From positions 33,501 through 97,500 of the forward strand of contig NZ_JAYKZY010000001.1 of assembly GCF_035818615.1 (NCBI RefSeq): a stretch of DNA of 64,000 nucleotides, written 5' to 3'. The notes below the pieces were generated by a model. That model was not told the origin of the DNA, did not search any database, and saw nothing but the letters and a program-made list of their open reading frames with translations. Below are positions 1 through 9,240 of the stretch, in pieces (the first letter of the stretch is position 1; the number at the start of each line of letters is the position of its first letter). The DNA is from Sphingobium sp. CR2-8. GTDB lineage: Bacteria > Pseudomonadota > Alphaproteobacteria > Sphingomonadales > Sphingomonadaceae. The position numbers were made by a program, and so were the translations under genes.

Positions 1-76
1 GAAATCATATATAACAATCTGAAATATAAGAATTATTATCATAATTTCAGCTTTTCAATATTATTCCGATCCCCGC
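1..76. other. AT-rich segment downstream of repB
   Basis: The first 60 bases are strikingly AT-rich compared with the GC-rich rest of the window. They contain an inverted repeat, CTGAAAT at 19-25 paired with ATTTCAG at 44-50. In repABC-type replicons the interval after repB carries an incompatibility RNA and leads into the repC initiator and origin. The position fits that, but repC itself would lie outside the window, so the assignment is an inference. Confidence 0.4.
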
Positions 77-1092
77 TCAGCCCAGCTTGGCCGTGCGGAT
101 ACGTGCGGCTTCGATGACGGGTCGCAATGCTTCCAAAATCGCATCGGTCGACAGCCCCGAAGGCGTCAACGACAGCGTAAGGATCTTCTGCTGATCCTTG
201 ACTACCTCCCCGATCGCCTTGCCGTTCCCCCCGCAATTGACGCTTTCTGAACCCGGCCTTTTGCGGTCACGGCTTTGAGCAAGCGGTTCATCACCTCCGC
301 GCCCCCAATCGGCGGCTCGTCACCCGATCGGCGAAAGCTTTGTTCGGAAGCAATCTGGTCAGCCGCATTTTCCAGCTTCGTCCGGTTCGCCGGGTCACGC
401 AGCAACGGCAGCAGCTTCTCGCCATATTTCGCCTGCAAATCCATCGGCGAATGAAAGGCGCTGACGAGGAAGGGCGGTATGTCGGTCAGTGCGATATAGC
501 GCGCCAATTGCGACTTGGAGATTTTCAGCCGCTCGGCCATGCGCAGCTGCACCCCCCCATAAAAGCGCTCGACCGCGCCCTTATAATTAAGGCCGCGTTC
601 CAAATCGGAAATATCCTCGCGCTCACGATTTTCGATATCGGCCAGGCGAAAGGCCGCCTCATCGTCCAGATCCTCGATAATCGCGATCAGATCGATGTCA
701 GGATAATGATTGGCGTTAAGCCAACTAATTGCCCAATGTCGCCGCGTTCCCGTTACCAGTTCATAGGGGAGGGGGCCACCGGGCGTGCGCCGCACCACTG
801 CGGGAATGCGATTACCACTCTCGGCCAGGATCGAATCGATCAGGCTGCGCAACCGGTGTTCGTCCAGCAAAGAATAGTCGCGCGCGTTGCCCGACCAGAT
901 CGAACATTCCGCTGGCTTCAACCGGATTGTCGGCCGCTTGACGATCCGCGCCGCTTCGCCAAAAGCCTCCAGCCGCTTGTTGGTGAAGTTGACCCGCCCG
1001 GCGGCCGCCTCCGCGCCAGCCGCATCGCTGCTAACGACCGGGTCCGCAGGCACAGAGGCGAGCGCTTCGCTGATCAGCGATCGCCGGCTCAT
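77..1092 (-). CDS. repB: RepB/ParB-type partition protein, frameshifted near the C terminus
   Basis: ParB-family centromere-binding protein, partner of the ATPase encoded just upstream. The start ATG overlaps the repA stop (ATGA), so the pair is translationally coupled. The N-terminal half carries a ParB nuclease-like fold (residues about 60-150, with the GTRRHWA motif where the family has GxRR) and then an HTH region (KISKSQLARYI). As written, the frame ends at 202 after a non-homologous tail. Adding one base to the C6 run at 227-232 restores a sensible C terminus with 44 more residues from NGKAIGEVV, ending at 77. The repaired protein is about 338 aa, the usual RepB size. The break is either a homopolymer sequencing error or a real truncation. 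Confidence 0.8.
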
Positions 1093-2282
1093 GCCGCGAC
1101 ACTCACGCTGGCGTCCGCGCCGGTGAGGCTGGTCGATGGCCATTGCTGGCGGATCTGTTGCTCGACCTCGCCGAACACCGCGTCCAGATTGTCCCGGCAG
1201 CGTGTATAGGTCTGGTGCGACGCCGACGGCTTGGATTCATAGATGGACCGGAAAGCCTGGGTGGCGTTCTTGATTTCCTCCGACGCCAGGATCGGTTGCC
1301 CGAGCAGCAGTCCGGCATAGGTCGCCTGCATGATCCGCCACATATCATTCTCCCCCGGTTTGTTGGGCGAGAAGGTGGAACAGACGACACGGATGAAACC
1401 GTAATTGACCGGCGTGCCATTCTGCTCGAGGATTTCGATATTGTCGGCGATCGTGTCCATGAAATGGATGGTCGACAGATAATCAAGCTGGCGCGCGGGA
1501 ACAGGGATCAGCAGGCCGGTCGCGGCCGCCATCACGTTGAGGCCCAGAAAGCCCATCGCTGGCGGCGGATCAAGCAGGATCACGTCGAAATCCTTCGCCA
1601 CGCTGGCAATGCCGATCCGCAGCGCCTGCAAGCTTTCGCGCACGGCCTGGCCGCCCTCGCGCAATGTGGACGTCAGGTCCCATTCCGCGTCCTGAAGGCC
1701 AAGGCTGGACGGTACGATCTTGATCGTCGGCCAGGGGGTGTCGCGAATGGTCTGGGCGAAATCGCTGAAAGTGCTGCGCGGCGAGAGAAAGGTTCCCAAG
1801 GTCTGGTCGTCGTCGATCAGCGTTTCAGGCTGGATATCGAACATCGTCGTGGTCGACGCCTGTGGATCGCAATCGATCACCAGCACGCGATAGCCATGCA
1901 GCGCGAGATAATCCGCCAGATGTTTGGTGATCGTGCTTTTGCCCACACCACCCTTGAAATTCTGCACTGCCAGCACGACCGCATCTTCATCCGGCTGCTT
2001 GCCGACGTGGATGCCCAGCGCTTCGCGAATCTGGGTCAGATCCTGCAGCGTATAATAGCGGCGGCCGTTGGGCTGTTGCTTGGGCTGGGGCAGTCGTCCC
2101 TTCGCTTCGGCCTTGGCCAGCGCTTCGGGTGTCCGACCGATCAGTTCGGCGGCGACGGTCGGGCCGAAGGTGATATCGAGCGTCTTGCGCGTGTCGGGAC
2201 GGAACACGATCGTCTTGATATGGTCGCGCATTTGCTGGCACGCGGTGGTGACATTGCGCAGCGTATTGACGGTAAACGACAT
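1089..2282 (-). CDS. repA: RepA/ParA-type partition ATPase
   Basis: ParA-superfamily ATPase of 397 aa that partitions a low-copy replicon together with RepB. Residues 30-95 form a MerR-like DNA-binding region (LIGRTPEALAKAEAKGRLP), as expected for RepA proteins that autorepress their operon. The deviant Walker A motif KGGVGKST is at residues 110-117 and is followed by the VIDCDPQAS motif. Length and domain order match the RepA of repABC or type Ia par systems rather than the shorter chromosomal Soj. The start ATG at 2282 has a purine-rich AGAGGGG upstream. Its presence indicates a secondary replicon rather than the main chromosome. Confidence 0.88.
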   Translation of the reverse strand: MSFTVNTLRNVTTACQQMRDHIKTIVFRPDTRKTLDITFGPTVAAELIGRTPEALAKAEAKGRLPQPKQQPNGRRYYTLQDLTQIREALGIHVGKQPDEDAVVLAVQNFKGGVGKSTITKHLADYLALHGYRVLVIDCDPQASTTTMFDIQPETLIDDDQTLGTFLSPRSTFSDFAQTIRDTPWPTIKIVPSSLGLQDAEWDLTSTLREGGQAVRESLQALRIGIASVAKDFDVILLDPPPAMGFLGLNVMAAATGLLIPVPARQLDYLSTIHFMDTIADNIEILEQNGTPVNYGFIRVVCSTFSPNKPGENDMWRIMQATYAGLLLGQPILASEEIKNATQAFRSIYESKPSASHQTYTRCRDNLDAVFGEVEQQIRQQWPSTSLTGADASVSVAA

Positions 2283-2731
2283 AGCGCCCCTCTAGCCGAA
2301 TCATGGCGATAAACTGGTTCGTGTTCAATGCGCCTATTTTGGCTTGAAAGTCAAACCGAGCGCAACCCTGCGAAGGAGTCGCCTCATCCGCCATTTAGGT
2401 TGCAGCGAAATACAACCGTTCGAATAAAAGGGAAGGGAAAGCCTAGGTCCCAGCTGATAGCCCTTGGACACCAAATCGAGGCGCGGATTGACCGGCAAAG
2501 GCGGCATTAGAGATTTTAGAATGAGATTAGGGGGATTAGGCCCATCCCAATCTCAGCGCAAATGACCGAAAATCAACGATTCGCGTATCGGCATGAAAAT
2601 CCGATCACACGACGCAGGCGGATTGATAACACGCTCCGGCGGTTCCAAAAACACGGCAAGCTGGTCTTGATAACACGTCCTGCCTCTCGCTCCACCGGTG
2701 CAACAGAAAGAAGGCACGCCGATATCACGGA
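2283..2731. promoter_or_regulatory. repA upstream region with repeats
   Basis: This 449-bp gap separates repA from the esterase 3' end and should hold the repA promoter. It contains an inverted repeat GGTTG-N10-CAACC at 2398-2417, which resembles a partition-site or operator palindrome. It also contains two direct copies of TTGATAACACG at 2623-2633 and 2667-2677, 44 bp apart. No convincing gene is visible. The role of the repeats is inferred only from their position. Confidence 0.4.
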
Positions 2732-4126
2732 TCAGCGATCCGCAATGATGGCGGCTGTGTCGCCGCTGCCGATATCCATCAACTGTGCTTTTGCCGGATC
2801 ATACCGTGGCCAATCAGACAGGTCGGCACCGTTCGGATTACCGGTCTTGACGAAATTGACGAGATACCCGCTCGCCAGCTGCCCGATGGCGCGATCGCTC
2901 GCCGTTGTCGCCGCGCCATATTTTGCCCGGACCGTATCGAAGAAATAGGGGATTTCACTGGCATGTCCCGCCCCCTTCGTCGCGGCGGTCCGTATCGAGG
3001 GCGCGACATAGGAGAAACGATAATAATAGGTCGGCACACCCTGGTGCGCGAAAGATTGCGCCATGGATCGCGCACCCGCCACCATCGGCCCGGTCGGTCC
3101 GCCGATATCGTCACTAGTCGCGCCGATCATCACCGGCACCTTGGCGAAACGCCCAGCCCGATAAGCCGCCAGATTGTCGACGGCGATCCGTCCATCCACG
3201 ATCGGGCTGCTATGGGTGCGCGGTCCCGCCGCAAACAGCGCCGCCAGATTGAGCCCGTCAACGATCGCATCCGCCGACAACGCCCGCAACTTCGCCAGCG
3301 CCGAAGGATCATCGGGCGCTATTCCCTTTGTCCGGGCGAAGGCGGCCCCGGTCTTTTCCGCCGCCGCCATCGTGGCGTCGCCCACCGGCATGGGACCGCC
3401 AGATTGAATCACCGCTTTTTGGAACAGCCCTTGCGCCATGGGGGACGTCAGCAGCGCGTGGACCGACATGCCGCCGGCGCTTTCGCCGACGATAGTGACA
3501 TTGGCGGGATCACCGCCGAAGGCCGCGATATGCCGCTGCACCCAGCGCAGCGCGGCGATCTGGTCCATATAGCCATAATTGGCCTGCAGGCCCTTATCCT
3601 CATCCGCCTTCGTCAGGGCAGGGTGGGCGAAGGTGCCGAACCGCCCCAACCGATAGTTGAAACTGACGACCATGATGCCCTGCCGCGCCAGCCCATCACC
3701 GGCATAAGTGGGCGGCGACGATCCGCCATTGACGAAGCCGCCGCCATAGATCCACACCATGACCGGCAACTTGCCGGTCTGCGCCGCCGGTTTCCAGACA
3801 TTCACAAACAGGCAATCTTCCGCCGGCGGGGTGCCGAGCGGCGCGGCGTCGCTGGGGAAGGGCAACTGCATGCAGTCATGGCCATAGCGGCTCGCGTCGC
3901 GCACGCCCTGCCAGCGCGCCACGGGTTGCGGCGCGCGCCAGCGCAAGGCGCCGACCGGCGGCGCGGCGAAGGGGATGCCCTTGAACGCGACGACGCCATC
4001 CTTGTTTACGCCGCGCACCGCGCCCTCCGCTAGGGTGACGACCGGCTGGACAGGGTCGGTCTTCGCGCTGGCAAGCGGTGTTGCAGCGGCGACGGCGATC
4101 AGCAGCGCGCGCAAAGAAAGGGCCAT
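2732..4126 (-). CDS. Secreted type-B carboxylesterase, shortened
   Basis: Alpha/beta-hydrolase of the carboxylesterase/para-nitrobenzyl esterase family. It has a signal peptide (residues 1 to about 21, ending LASA), the oxyanion motif YGGGF at 127-131, the nucleophile in GESAGG (Ser216) and the catalytic His388 in GAGHASE. The acid is probably Asp339 or Asp340. Only about 48 residues separate acid and histidine, where the family normally has roughly 100, and the protein is 464 aa against the usual 500-550. A cap segment therefore seems to be missing, although the frame is open. The start has GGAGG seven bases upstream. It is last in a minus-strand operon behind the Gfo/Idh dehydrogenase (16-bp gap). 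Substrate unknown. Confidence 0.82.
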   Translation of the reverse strand: MALSLRALLIAVAAATPLASAKTDPVQPVVTLAEGAVRGVNKDGVVAFKGIPFAAPPVGALRWRAPQPVARWQGVRDASRYGHDCMQLPFPSDAAPLGTPPAEDCLFVNVWKPAAQTGKLPVMVWIYGGGFVNGGSSPPTYAGDGLARQGIMVVSFNYRLGRFGTFAHPALTKADEDKGLQANYGYMDQIAALRWVQRHIAAFGGDPANVTIVGESAGGMSVHALLTSPMAQGLFQKAVIQSGGPMPVGDATMAAAEKTGAAFARTKGIAPDDPSALAKLRALSADAIVDGLNLAALFAAGPRTHSSPIVDGRIAVDNLAAYRAGRFAKVPVMIGATSDDIGGPTGPMVAGARSMAQSFAHQGVPTYYYRFSYVAPSIRTAATKGAGHASEIPYFFDTVRAKYGAATTASDRAIGQLASGYLVNFVKTGNPNGADLSDWPRYDPAKAQLMDIGSGDTAAIIADR

Positions 4127-4142
4127 TTGTCATCCTCCAGAT

Positions 4143-5189
4143 TTAGGGTGGCGTCAGCACCACCACCCGGTTTTCGCGCGCCGACACCATCGCCGCTTCC
4201 ATCACGTCCTGCACCGCCAGCGCTTCTTCAAGCAGAATAGGCAATGGCGCGCCATGCGTCAGCGCGCGCCCAAGCTGCGCATAGAAAAGTTCCTGGCATC
4301 CGGTCGCCGCCGGGCGCAGCGTCATGCCGCCAATGCCGTCATGAAGTTCTACTGGATCGGGATCGACACCCCAGCCTTCGTCGCCGGGCCGCAGCCCCGC
4401 GATCAACTGCGCTTCCTGCGGATCGAGCCGCCGCTTGACGAGCGATCCCGTGCTGCCATGGACCGCAAAGCGGGGACTGCCGCCCGTTTCGCCGCCCGGC
4501 GCAGTCAAGCTGGCGTGCAGCACAACCCGCAGCCCGTCATAGCGCAACAGGACGTGCGCCCAATCGTCGGACGCCGATCCCGGGCGCAGCGCCACGATAT
4601 CGGCGCTCACCGCCATCGGTCGCCCGAACAGGGCCAGCGCCTGATCCAGCAGATGCGGCCCCAGGTCGAACCAGACGCCAGACCCCGGCGATCCATCCTC
4701 ACGCCAGCGGTCGCGCACTTCTGGACGAAAGCGATCGAAATGGGACTCGAAATGAGTCACCCGGCCGAGCGCCCCGTCCGCGATGGCCGCACGGATGCTC
4801 AGAAAATCGCTGTCATAGCGGCGATTGTGAAACACCGTCAGGGCGCGCCCACGCGTGTCCGCCAGCCGCGCCAGATCGCGCGCCTGCGCCAGCGTCAGGG
4901 CGAACGGCTTGTCGACGACCACATGCTTGCCTGCGTTCAGCGCATCTGCGGCAATCGCCGCATGTGTCGCACTCGGTGTCGCAATCACGACAAGGTCGAT
5001 CGATGGATCGGCGAGCAGATCGGCCTGCGTCACGCAGCCGATCGCCGGGTCGAGCGCCGCGACCTCATCTGCCCGACGGGTCGCGATCGCCACCAGTTCC
5101 AGCGTCGGCGCACAGCGGATCAGCGGCGCATGAAAGACGCGCCCGGCCATGCCATAGCCGATCAGGCCGACCTTCACCCGTGCCGTCAT
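4143..5189 (-). CDS. Gfo/Idh/MocA-family oxidoreductase
   Basis: NAD(P)-dependent dehydrogenase of 348 aa. The N-terminal Rossmann fold begins KVGLIGYGMAG (residues about 5-15) and is followed by the family signature VDKPFALT (EKP-type lysine). The C-terminal domain contains the GSPGSGVWFDLGPHLLDQ motif, whose aspartate/histidine pair lies at the active site. Family members oxidise or reduce sugars, inositols or related polyols. The closest pattern is the YdgJ/YvaA-like scyllo-inositol group, but the substrate cannot be fixed from sequence. The start codon overlaps the stop of the TesA-like gene upstream (ATGA), so the two are co-translated. Confidence 0.85.
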   Translation of the reverse strand: MTARVKVGLIGYGMAGRVFHAPLIRCAPTLELVAIATRRADEVAALDPAIGCVTQADLLADPSIDLVVIATPSATHAAIAADALNAGKHVVVDKPFALTLAQARDLARLADTRGRALTVFHNRRYDSDFLSIRAAIADGALGRVTHFESHFDRFRPEVRDRWREDGSPGSGVWFDLGPHLLDQALALFGRPMAVSADIVALRPGSASDDWAHVLLRYDGLRVVLHASLTAPGGETGGSPRFAVHGSTGSLVKRRLDPQEAQLIAGLRPGDEGWGVDPDPVELHDGIGGMTLRPAATGCQELFYAQLGRALTHGAPLPILLEEALAVQDVMEAAMVSARENRVVVLTPP

Positions 5190-5890
5190 GGCTTGAGCGC
5201 CCCGGCCACGACAGGGGCCAGTTTGCCGACGATGACATCCACACCCTTGTCATTGGGGTGAATGCCATCGGGCAGTTGCAATGCGCGATCCCCGATCACC
5301 CCATCCAGCATGAAGGGATAGAGCGTCGCATCATATGTCCGCGCCAGATCGGGATAGATGCCGTTGAAGGCGGCGGCATAGTCCGGTCCCATATTGGGGG
5401 AGGCGAGCATGCCCGTCAGCAGGATCGGAATGCCGCGCTTCTGCAATTCCGCCAGAATGGCACTTAGATTGGCCCGCGTCTCGACAGGCGACAGACCTCG
5501 CAGCATGTCGTTGCCGCCAAGACCCACCAGGATCAGGTCGGGCTTGCGCGGCAGGCCGTCCAGCGTGAAGGCGAGGCGGGAGAGGCCCGCCGCGCTCGTA
5601 TCGCCCGACACCCCGGCATTGACGACCCGCGCCTTTACCCCGCGTGCCTTGAGCGCCGCTTGAAGCACCGGCGCCAGCCCCTTGCCCTGATCCAGATTAT
5701 AACCGGCATAGAGGCTGTCGCCGAACGCCACGACCAGCCGCTCGTCCGCAGCGGGCGTAGCTGCCTGCGCGCCATTCTCGACCTGCACGGCATCGTTCGA
5801 CGGGGCTGGGGCAGCTGTTTTATCCGAACAGGCCACCGCCAGTTGGACAAACAGCGCCAATGCCCCATATTGCATCCACTTGTGGCCCAA
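5186..5890 (-). CDS. Arylesterase/TesA-like SGNH hydrolase lipoprotein
   Basis: GDSL/SGNH hydrolase of the TesA/arylesterase family (lysophospholipase, thioesterase or arylesterase activity in the periplasm). Block I is AFGDSLYAGYN, block III contains GGND, and block V is DGIHPNDKG with the Asp/His pair. The N terminus carries a lipobox (LAVAC), so it is a predicted lipoprotein. The start is uncertain: an ATG at 5908 would overlap the divergent ABC gene's start, while a TTG at 5890 sits six bases after an ideal AAGGAG. The TTG is preferred here. The neighbourhood tesA / ybbA / ybbP is a conserved arrangement in Proteobacteria. Confidence 0.85.
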   Translation of the reverse strand: MGHKWMQYGALALFVQLAVACSDKTAAPAPSNDAVQVENGAQAATPAADERLVVAFGDSLYAGYNLDQGKGLAPVLQAALKARGVKARVVNAGVSGDTSAAGLSRLAFTLDGLPRKPDLILVGLGGNDMLRGLSPVETRANLSAILAELQKRGIPILLTGMLASPNMGPDYAAAFNGIYPDLARTYDATLYPFMLDGVIGDRALQLPDGIHPNDKGVDVIVGKLAPVVAGALKP

Positions 5891-5902
5891 GGAGCGCTCC
5901 TT
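5889..5902. promoter_or_regulatory. Palindrome carrying ribosome-binding sites for both divergent genes
   Basis: The perfect 14-bp palindrome AAGGAGCGCTCCTT lies between the divergent tesA-like and ABC genes. Each strand reads AAGGAG. The minus-strand copy is six bases before a TTG start at 5890, and the plus-strand copy is twelve bases before the ATG at 5907. The start regions nearly touch, so promoters for each gene must lie inside the other's coding sequence or very close by. Confidence 0.5.
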
Positions 5903-5906
5903 TTTC

Positions 5907-6608
5907 ATGCATTTGCCCATCGATCCCGCCACTATCGCGATCCGCGCGCAGGATGTCACCCTTTCCCTTGGAACACGCGAAGCGCCGGTGGCGATCCTCA
6001 AGGGTGTCGACCTCACCATCCTGCGCGGCGAAAGCCTCGCCATATTGGGTGCGTCGGGATCAGGCAAAAGCTCGCTGATGGCGGTATTGTCGGGCCTGGA
6101 ACGCACCAGTGGCGGCAGCGTTAGCGTAGGCGGCGTCGATTATGGCACGTTGGACGAGGATGGACTAGCCCGCGCCCGGCGCGGTCGCATCGGCATCATC
6201 CTGCAAAGCTTCCACCTGCTGCCCACCATGACGGCGCATGAAAATGTCGCCGTGCCCCTGGAACTGGCGGGCCACGCCGACGCGTTCGATCGCGCGGCGG
6301 ATGAATTGCGCGCGGTGGGCCTGGGCCATCGGATCGACCATTATCCCGCGCAGCTGTCGGGCGGCGAGCAGCAGCGCGTCGCCATCGCCCGTGCCGTCGC
6401 GCCGCGTCCGACCTTGCTCTTTGCCGACGAGCCGACCGGCAATCTCGACGTCACCACCGGCGCGACCATCATGGACCTGTTGTTCGAACGGCAACGCGCG
6501 GCGGGCGCGACCCTGGTCATCATCACCCACGATCCGGTGCTGGCGGCGCGCTGCGGCAGGATCGTGGAAATGCGCGACGGCCTCATCGTCGCCGACCACG
6601 CCGCATGA
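5907..6608 (+). CDS. ABC exporter ATP-binding protein (YbbA/LolD-like)
   Basis: ATPase of a MacB/LolD/YbbA-type ABC system. It shows Walker A GASGSGKSS, a Q-loop within ILQSFHLLP, the signature LSGGEQQRVAIARA, Walker B LLFADEPTGNLD and the switch histidine in IITHDP. Such ATPases power FtsX-type permeases that handle lipids, lipoproteins or peptides at the inner membrane. It is followed, with a four-base ATGA overlap, by the FtsX-like permease. The start ATG at 5907 is preceded by AAGGAG at long spacing. Confidence 0.9.
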   Translation: MHLPIDPATIAIRAQDVTLSLGTREAPVAILKGVDLTILRGESLAILGASGSGKSSLMAVLSGLERTSGGSVSVGGVDYGTLDEDGLARARRGRIGIILQSFHLLPTMTAHENVAVPLELAGHADAFDRAADELRAVGLGHRIDHYPAQLSGGEQQRVAIARAVAPRPTLLFADEPTGNLDVTTGATIMDLLFERQRAAGATLVIITHDPVLAARCGRIVEMRDGLIVADHAA

Positions 6609-9126
6609 ATGCGCTCGACTGGCGGGCCAGCTGGCGCATCGCCCGGCGCGACCTGCATCTGGGCTTTCGCGGCCTGCGACTGCTCTTCCTCTGCCTGTTT
6701 CTGGGCGTCGCCACGCTCGCCGCCATCGGCAGCCTGACCGCCGCCATCACGCAGGAATTGAGCGACCGGGGCCGCACCCTGCTGGGCGGCGACATCGAAA
6801 TCGCCATGACGCAGCGCGAAGCGCGCCTGGGCGACAAGGAAGCCTTTCGCCAGCTCGGCACGCTCAGCGAAACCATCCGCCTGCGCGCCATGGCGCAGCG
6901 CGAAGGGCAGGGGAGAGCAGAATCTCCGCCCGCCGTGCTCACCGAACTGAAGGGCGTCGACAGCGTCTATCCGCTCTATGGTGCACTCACCCTGCGCGGC
7001 GGCACATATCAACCGCTCGATCCCGACCATATCCTCATCGGCGACGCGCTGGCGGAGCGGCTCGACCTTCGCCCCGGCAACCGGCTGCGCTATGGCACGG
7101 CCAGCTTCACCATAGCCGACATCATCGCTGACGAACCCGATCGCCTCGGTGAAGGCTTCACCCTGGGTCCGGTTGCCATCGTCTCCTTGGATGGCCTCCG
7201 CCGCACCGGCCTCATTCAGCCCGGCAGCCTCTACAACAGCAAATATCGTATCCGCCTCAACCCCGGTTTCGATCCCGCCACCGTCCGCAAGGACATGGAA
7301 AAGGCGCATGAAGCCGACGGTTGGAGTCTCAAGGACCGCGATCGCGCCGCCCCCGGCGCGAATCGTTTCATCGAACGTATGGGGCAGTTCCTGTCGCTGA
7401 TCGGCTTGGCTGCTCTCGTGATTGCGGGTATCGGCGTCAGCAACGGCGTGGCGTCCTATCTGGCGGGCAAGCGCGGCGGCATCGCGACGTTGAAGGTGCT
7501 GGGCGCGACCTCCGCCGATATCGGCCGCATCTACCGGATGCAGGTCGGGGCGGTCGCCCTGCTCGGCATCGGCGCGGGCCTGATCGTCGGCGCGCTCCTG
7601 CCGCCGCTTATCGTCGCGCTGGCGGGCGACGTCCTGCCGGTCAGCCCCGGCTTCCGCCTTCATCCCCTCCCGCTCCTGACCAGCGCCGCCTATGGAATGC
7701 TCATCGCCTTCCTCTTCACCTTCCCCCGCTCGGCCGTGCGCGCACACAACCGGCCGCCGCGATTTTCCGTGGCGCGGTGGAAAGCCGGGGCGGCATCGAC
7801 CGGCGCAGCGTCGCGGCCATGGGCGGGGCAGGGACATTGCTCGTCGCGCTGGCCCTGTCCACTGCGCGCGAACCATTATTCTCAGCCGCGGTTCTGGGCG
7901 CGACCGCCGCCATATTATTGCTGTTGCTCGCCCTCGGCAAGGCCGTGCGCCGTCTGGCCCTGCTCGCGCCGCGCCCTCGTCGGCCGCTCCTTCGTCTCGC
8001 GCTCGCCAATCTCCACCGTCCCGGCGCACAGACCGCCGCGCTCATCGTCGCGCTGGGCCTGGCCCTCACCCTATTCGTGACGCTGGCGGGCATCCAGACC
8101 AGCCTCGACAGCGAAATCCGCAACGTCGTGCCTGAAAAAGCGCCCAACCAGTTCGTCCTCGACATTCCATCGACGCAGGTCGATCGCTTCCGCGCCATAG
8201 CCCTGGCGCAGGCGCCCGAAGCGAAACTCAACATCGTCCCCACCCTGCGCGGCACGATCGTCGCCTATGGTGCGCAGAAAGTCGCGGATCTCAAGGAACT
8301 GCCCGATGGCGCCTGGTTCCTGCGCGGCGAACGCGGCGTCACCTACAGCGCCGTCCTGCCGGAGGGCAGCGATCTGACCGCAGGCCAATGGTGGGCGCGC
8401 GACTATGCCGGACCACCGCTCGTCTCGCTGGATGATGAGGCGGCGAAGGTCATGCAGGTCGGCATCGGCGACACGCTGACCGTCAGCATCCTCGGCCGTG
8501 AAATCACCGCGCGCATCGCTTCCCTGCGAAAGGTCAACTGGGACACGATGGGCTTCAACTATATCCTCGTCTTTTCGCCCAATGTGCTGGCCGCCGCCCC
8601 GCACAGCATGACCGCGACCATCACCATGAACCCAGGCCGCGACAGCGCCATGACCCGTGCGCTCCTCGCGGCCTTCCCCGGCATATCGGTGATCGCGGTG
8701 GGCGACGTCATCGATCAGGTCGGCACGATCATGACTCAGATGTCGCGCGCCATCGTCGCCGCCGCGTCGGTCGCGATCCTGGCGGGCATCGCCGTGCTGG
8801 TCGGGGCGATCGCCGCCTCGCGCCAGGCGCGCAGCTATGACAGCGTGATATTGAAGACGCTGGGGGCGACCCGCTGGCAGATACTCGCCGGTCAGGCGCT
8901 CGAATATGGTCTGCTCGCCTCCATGCTGGCGCTGGTCGCGCTCGCGCTCGGGATGACGGCGGCCTGGTTCGTGATCGTGCGGATATTCGAATTTCACTGG
9001 TCGCCCGGCTGGCTGGTGGTTTTGGCGACGCTGGGCGGCGGCGCGCTGCTGACCTTGGGCATCGGCCTTGCCGGTGCGATCCCGCTGATATCGGTACGGC
9101 CCGCCCGCGCCCTGCGGCAGTTGTAG
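6605..9126 (+). CDS. YbbP-like FtsX-family ABC permease, frameshifted
   Basis: Partner permease of the preceding ATPase. The N-terminal transmembrane helix (residues about 25-50), a periplasmic MacB-like domain, and FtsX transmembrane blocks around GLAALVIAGIGVSNGVASYLAGKRGGIATLK and the C-terminal SVAILAGIAVLVGAIAASR give the double-FtsX layout of YbbP. The frame starting at 6605 runs to 8080, but beyond about 7722 the homologous sequence continues in another frame (PPLGRARTQPAAAIFRG onward) to 9126. One extra C in the C5 tract at 7723-7727 would join them into an 840-aa protein, the usual size. Either a homopolymer sequencing error or a genuine inactivating deletion. Confidence 0.85.
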
Positions 9127-9240
9127 CGGCGCGCGATGCGGCAAACGGCAGGGCGCACGGTCGCGCCCTGCGCCCTCGGCGCATAGTGCCGTGCGCGCGA
9201 CCTATGCTGCCGCCTTGTTCAAAGACCAAGGAAGGCCGGC

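Noticed and set aside
1143..2312. Plus-strand frame of 389 codons opposite repA
   Set aside because: Shadow of the ParA-type gene; the minus strand has Walker motifs and a good start.
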